From CAIMTB01 sp964608505 (lineage in GTDB: Bacteria > Verrucomicrobiota > Verrucomicrobiia > Limisphaerales > CAIMTB01): a stretch of 64,000 nt of DNA. The position numbers and the translations under genes were made by a program. Every line of letters starts with the position of its first letter. The stretch's first letter is position 1. The notes below the pieces were generated by a model that was not told where the DNA came from, ran no database searches, and worked only from the letters and a program-made list of their open reading frames with translations. The DNA is taken from contig CAZSOV010000004.1 in the NCBI GenBank assembly GCA_964608505.1, forward strand, positions 6,656 to 70,655, written 5' to 3'. Below, one piece after another: positions 60,437-64,000 of the stretch.

Positions 60437-62044
60437 ATGAAATCCCCCTCATCCTCCCTGATCGCCGCGGCGCTGGTCGCGGTCGGATTCGTCGCCCCGG
60501 CCACGGATTGGCCCCAGTGGGGCGGCACGGCCCACCGCAACATGTACTCGCCGGCGAAGGGTCTGCCGGACCGTTTCGACCCGGGCAAATTCAAGGCCGG
60601 GACCGAGGACGTGGACCTTGCCACGACGAAGAACGTGAAGTGGGTGGCGCGACTGGGCACGCAGAGCTACGGAAATGCCACGATCGCGAACGGCCGGGTC
60701 TACGTGGGGACGAACAACGACAATCCCCGGGATCCCCAGCACCAGGGGGATCGCTCGGTCGTGATGTGCTTCGACGAGAAGACCGGCGCGCTGCTCTGGC
60801 AGTTGGTCGTGCCCAAGCTCAAGTCGGGCAAGGTCAACGACTGGGAGAACCTCGGCATCCTGAGTTCTCCCAAGATCGAGGGCGACCGCGTGTACCTGGT
60901 CACCAGCCGGTGCGAGGTGATCTGCGTCGATGCCAACGGGCTGGCCAACGGGAATCAGGGGTTTCAGGACGAGGGGGCGTACATGGCGAAGGACACCGGC
61001 AAACCGCCGGCCAAACCCGGAGCCAAGGATGCCGACATCATCTGGGTCTACGACATGATGGATGAGCTCGGCGTGTTTCCGCACAACGCCTCGAACAGCT
61101 CCCCGCTGATCGTCGGTGACCTGGTCTATGTCTGCACGTCCAACGGACAGGACTGGACCCATGTGAACATTCCGTCGCCGCTTTCCCCCAGCTACATCGC
61201 CCTGAACAAGAACACGGGCGAATTTGCGGGCGAAGACGACGCCGGGATCGGGGCGAAGATCTTCCACGGGCAATGGGCCTCGCCCTCGGCCGGTCAGGTG
61301 AAGGGCAAGTGGCAGGTGTTTGCCGGCGGCGGCGACGGCATCCTCTACGCGCTCGATTCCGAGCCCAAGAAGGCCGAGGACTCGTCGTTCCTGCGCAAGG
61401 TCTGGTGGTTCGACGCGAATCCGCCGGAGTACAAGGTCCGGGACGGCAAGCCCATCAAGTATCCCGCCGCGGAGGGGCCCAGCGAGATCAATGCCACGCC
61501 GGTCTTCTACAAGAACCGGGTCTACGTCGCGACGGGACAGGACCCCGAACACGGCGAGGGCATCGGGCGGTTGGTCTGCGTGGACGCGACCAAGACGGGC
61601 GACATCACGAACGGGGGGCTGCTGTGGGAGTACCGCGGCATTCACCGGAGCATTTCCACCGTCTCCATCGACCCGGACACCGGGCTGCTCTTCGTCGGGG
61701 ATTTCTCGGGCTTCGTGCACTGTCTCGACGCGGAGACGGGCAAGCTGGTCTGGACGCATGACATGAAGGCGCACATGTGGGGCAGCACGCTGGTGGCGGA
61801 CGGCAAAGTGTATGTGGGCGACGAGGACGGCGACTTCGTGGTGCTGTCGGCGACCCGGGAGAAGAAGGTGCTGAGCGAGACCAACCTGAACGCCCCGGTC
61901 TATGCGACGCCGGTCATCGCCAACGGGGTGATCTACGTGGCGAGCAACTCGCACCTGTACGCCTTCCACGATTCCGCGAAAGCGGCTGGAACGCCGGATC
62001 AACCGGTCAAGGCGGAGGTGAAGCTGGAGCCCGCGAAGAACTGA
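60437..62044 (+). CDS. Secreted PQQ-like beta-propeller protein
   Basis: A 535-residue protein with a Sec signal (SLIAAALVAVGFVAPAT) and a WPQWGGTAHRNMYSP start typical of secreted PWG-type propellers. Blades include ATIANGRVYVGTNND, VMCFDEKTGALLWQLV, VHCLDAETGKLVWTHDM and STLVADGKVYVGDEDGDFVV. It follows the other propeller gene after 62 bp and precedes the PaaK-like gene by 58 bp, so the three probably form one operon. The tandem pair could bind the same ligand. No enzyme activity is evident. Confidence 0.82.
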   Translation: MKSPSSSLIAAALVAVGFVAPATDWPQWGGTAHRNMYSPAKGLPDRFDPGKFKAGTEDVDLATTKNVKWVARLGTQSYGNATIANGRVYVGTNNDNPRDPQHQGDRSVVMCFDEKTGALLWQLVVPKLKSGKVNDWENLGILSSPKIEGDRVYLVTSRCEVICVDANGLANGNQGFQDEGAYMAKDTGKPPAKPGAKDADIIWVYDMMDELGVFPHNASNSSPLIVGDLVYVCTSNGQDWTHVNIPSPLSPSYIALNKNTGEFAGEDDAGIGAKIFHGQWASPSAGQVKGKWQVFAGGGDGILYALDSEPKKAEDSSFLRKVWWFDANPPEYKVRDGKPIKYPAAEGPSEINATPVFYKNRVYVATGQDPEHGEGIGRLVCVDATKTGDITNGGLLWEYRGIHRSISTVSIDPDTGLLFVGDFSGFVHCLDAETGKLVWTHDMKAHMWGSTLVADGKVYVGDEDGDFVVLSATREKKVLSETNLNAPVYATPVIANGVIYVASNSHLYAFHDSAKAAGTPDQPVKAEVKLEPAKN

Positions 62045-62102
62045 TCGCGGACCGGACCACCCACGAACCACGACGCGCAACCCACCACCATCAGGACGTT
62101 CC

Positions 62103-63185
62103 ATGCCGATTCCCACCGTGACACCCGAGCTCGTGCAGCAGGCCAGGGCCCAGCTCGACGCCCATCTCCGGGAGATCATTGAATGGCACTTCAACCCGGA
62201 CACCGGCTGTCCGTACTGGCTGGACTGGGCCGGGCGGAACTGGGACCCGCGGAAGGAAGTGAAGACCAGCGAGGACCTGCTGAAGTTCCCTCACTTCCAG
62301 GACGAATCGCTGCGCGACCTGCAACCCGAGGTCTGGGTGCCGGCGCAGTACAAGGGCAAGCCGTACAACATCTTCGAAACCGGCGGCACCACCGGCATGC
62401 CCAAGCAGCGCATCGGGTGGAACGACTACAAGGTCGATTACTCCGAGTTCAGCGACAAAATCTCGGACACCCACTTCCCGCGCGGCGGCGCGTGGCTGAT
62501 GATGGGGCCGACCGGGCCGCGTCGCCTGCGGCTCGCCATCGAGCATCTCGCCAACGTCCGCGGCAGTTCCTGCTACTTCATCGACCTGGACCCGCGCTGG
62601 GTGAAGAAGGTGCTCGCCGACAAGAAATTCGACCAGGCCAAGGCGTACATGGCGCACGTCGTCGACCAGGCCGCGACCATCCTGAAGAACCGCCGGGTGT
62701 CGGGGCTGTTCACGACCCCGAAGCTCCTCGAGGCCCTGGCCGAGAAGGTGAATCTGTGGGACGCGGGCATCCGGGGCGTGTTTTGCGGCGGCACCTCCAT
62801 GAAGCCGCAGGAGGTGCGCTTCATCGTTGAGGAGTTGCTGGAGGGGCGCATCGGGTTCTACCCGACGTACGGCAACACGCTGATGGGCCTGGCGGCGAGC
62901 GTGCCGCTGCAGCCCGAGGACCAGTTCTCGGTCACCTACTATGCCCCCCAACCCCGGGCGATCCTGCGCGTGGTGCGCCCCAACCAGACCGCGGAAGTCG
63001 TGCCCTACGGCGAATTCGGGCGGGTGGAGCTCACGACCCTGACCCGGGAGTTCTTCATGCCGCGGTTCCTGGAGCGCGACGAGGCGATTCGTCGCGCCCC
63101 GCGCCCGCCCTACGCCTGGGACGGCGTCGGCGACGTGCGTCCGTTCGGCGCGATGGAAAAGAACATCGTCGAGGGCGTCTACTGA
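62103..63185 (+). CDS. Truncated PaaK-like adenylate-forming protein
   Basis: A 360-residue protein. The P-loop of acyl-adenylating enzymes is present (IFETGGTTGMPKQRIG), as are GVFCGGTSMKPQEVRFIVEE and IGFYPTYGNTLMGLA, in the order of phenylacetate-CoA ligase. PaaK-type ligases have about 430 residues with a mobile C-terminal lid holding a catalytic lysine. This protein stops after the DGVGDVRPFG region and lacks that lid. It may adenylate a carboxylic acid and pass it to another protein, or use a different second step. The acid is unknown. Its neighbours are two exported propellers, which does not suggest a pathway. Confidence 0.75.
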   Translation: MPIPTVTPELVQQARAQLDAHLREIIEWHFNPDTGCPYWLDWAGRNWDPRKEVKTSEDLLKFPHFQDESLRDLQPEVWVPAQYKGKPYNIFETGGTTGMPKQRIGWNDYKVDYSEFSDKISDTHFPRGGAWLMMGPTGPRRLRLAIEHLANVRGSSCYFIDLDPRWVKKVLADKKFDQAKAYMAHVVDQAATILKNRRVSGLFTTPKLLEALAEKVNLWDAGIRGVFCGGTSMKPQEVRFIVEELLEGRIGFYPTYGNTLMGLAASVPLQPEDQFSVTYYAPQPRAILRVVRPNQTAEVVPYGEFGRVELTTLTREFFMPRFLERDEAIRRAPRPPYAWDGVGDVRPFGAMEKNIVEGVY

Positions 63186-63194
63186 TGCCGCCGG

Positions 63195-63536
63195 TCAGTC
63201 CACCGTGCCGGCGAAGATTCGGGCCTCGGACTCGGTGATCAGGCGGTCCTGGTTGGTGTCGCACCGCCGGACCGCCCGGTTGAACTCGAAGTTCGCCCCG
63301 CGGACCACCTTGTGCTTGTGACTGAAGACGACGGGAATGTGGACCTCCGAACTTTGTTCGGTCTTGCGCCCGTCGTCCCGGAAATGGCTCAGGGCCTCGT
63401 AGAAGACCTTGCCGGCCGCGTCGTTCTCGAACTGGACGGAGACCCGGCCCTCGTCGCGAACCTCGGTGTTCTCGGTATGGATGCAGCCGGTGGCGAGGAG
63501 GATCGGGAGGACGGCAAACAGGGGGATGCGTTTCAT
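63195..63536 (-). CDS. Small lipoprotein with EF-hand-like calcium loop
   Basis: A 113-residue protein. The signal peptide LFAVLPILLATGC ends in a lipobox (ATGC). Near the C-terminus CDTNQDRLITESEARIF has the D-x-N-x-D-x-x-I-x-x-x-E spacing of an EF-hand loop, although only one is present. The middle is beta-rich (VSVQFENDAAGKVFYEAL). It is convergent with the PaaK-like gene, nine bases away. An ATG nine bases upstream is an alternative start. The function is unknown. Confidence 0.75.
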   Translation of the reverse strand: MKRIPLFAVLPILLATGCIHTENTEVRDEGRVSVQFENDAAGKVFYEALSHFRDDGRKTEQSSEVHIPVVFSHKHKVVRGANFEFNRAVRRCDTNQDRLITESEARIFAGTVD

Positions 63537-63707
63537 GGCGGTCATGGGACGATGCAATCGACGAACTTCTTCGTTGGTATGCGCGTGGCAAGGACGCCGC
63601 CTCCGGTTTTCGGACGGCGTCCGGCGCGGAGAACCCGCCGATCCCGGGCCCGGTTGCACCGTGTTTCACCGTGACCGCCACGCCCGTTGGGGCACTCTTG
63701 GGGTCCC

Positions 63708-64000
63708 GTGAATCCGGAACAAGCCCTGCGCCTGCTGGAAAGCGTGCGAGACGGAAGCATCGGGGTCGGTGACGCCCTCGCGGCGTTTCGCGCGGCCCCG
63801 GTGGCAAACCTGCCCTTCGCGAACGTCGATACCCATCGCGCGTTGCGCAAGGGCTTCCCGGAGGTGATCTATGGGGCCGGCAAGACCCCGGCCCAGACCG
63901 TCCAGGTCCTGCGCCACCGGGCCGAGCTGAACCCCGCGGGCCTGCCTGCGCTCCTGGCGCTCTCCCGCACGGCCTTCAGCGGCGCGCTCACGCCGACCCG
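63708..64000 (+). CDS. larB: Nickel-pincer cofactor biosynthesis protein LarB (3' partial)
   Basis: A GTG at 63708 opens a frame that runs out of the window after 97 codons. The N-terminal sequence reads QALRLLESVRDGSIGVGDAL, then FANVDTHRALRKGFPEVIYG and AGKTPAQTVQVL, the characteristic LarB start before its PurE-like domain. LarB carboxylates and hydrolyses nicotinic acid adenine dinucleotide in the synthesis of the nickel-pincer cofactor of lactate racemase-type enzymes. Whether larC and larE follow is outside the window. Confidence 0.82.
   Translation, partial: MNPEQALRLLESVRDGSIGVGDALAAFRAAPVANLPFANVDTHRALRKGFPEVIYGAGKTPAQTVQVLRHRAELNPAGLPALLALSRTAFSGALTPT

Noticed and set aside
58005..62044. 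PQQ-dependent alcohol dehydrogenases
   Set aside because: Propeller repeats are present, but I could not find the catalytic Asp/Glu and disulfide signature of true quinoprotein dehydrogenases, so only propeller folds are claimed.

Overview
The window is GC-rich, gene-dense bacterial chromosome, most likely from the Verrucomicrobiota. The lineage is an inference from three features: a pseudopilin with the GFTLIELLVVIAIIAIL signature followed by an ALARSKQKA tail, two PEP-CTERM proteins, and many secreted or lipid-anchored glycoside hydrolases and PQQ-type propellers. Several genes lack a visible Shine-Dalgarno. I saw no rRNA, tRNA, CRISPR array or prophage.

Layout. 1-3.5 kb: an esterase-like alpha/beta hydrolase, then a HAD-NUDIX fusion overlapping folB (folate pathway). 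3.5-13.4 kb: 90-bp tandem repeats, a GH5 enzyme, a pseudopilin, a sarcosine/dimethylglycine dehydrogenase-like flavoenzyme, a PEP-CTERM trypsin-like protease, a MORN lipoprotein, a DUF454 protein, ispD and an RsuA-type pseudouridine synthase. 13.9-15.2 kb: two small secreted proteins, closed by a clear terminator. 15.3-27.7 kb: a twelve-subunit complex I operon in the order nuoA-B-C-D-I-H-J-K-L-M-M2-N. It has no nuoE, nuoF or nuoG and carries a second NuoM paralogue. 27.7-39.1 kb: an L-arabinose/arabinan locus with a XylR/AraC-type regulator, araA, a GH51 arabinofuranosidase, a three-gene sugar ABC transporter and a GH127 beta-L-arabinofuranosidase. 39-46 kb: a beta-propeller, a double-DTG aspartyl protease lipoprotein, a VapBC-type pair, a GH31 enzyme, a wrecked DUF4143 ATPase pseudogene and an amidohydrolase. 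46.4-50.7 kb: a marR-lnt-aas operon on the minus strand. 51.3-55.9 kb: a GH9 enzyme translationally coupled to an ECF sigma factor and its anti-sigma factor. 56-64 kb: a LOG-family protein, a second MarR, two PQQ-propeller proteins, a truncated PaaK-like adenylating protein, a small EF-hand-like lipoprotein and the start of larB.

How genes work together. Folate: the NUDIX and HAD halves could carry out the two dephosphorylations that feed FolB. Energy: the Nuo complex lacks its NADH-oxidising module, so the electron donor is open, and the extra NuoM has lost the TM7 lysine. Carbon: the arabinose genes cover polymer debranching, uptake and isomerisation, but no ribulokinase or epimerase is in the window. 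Envelope: Lnt releases lysophospholipid and Aas is the enzyme type that re-acylates it, so their adjacency makes a plausible recycling unit.

A short non-coding mobile element is present in two well-preserved copies and one decayed copy. Copy A sits across the stop codon of the first gene. Its flanking 9-bp direct repeats allow the pre-insertion gene end to be read directly.
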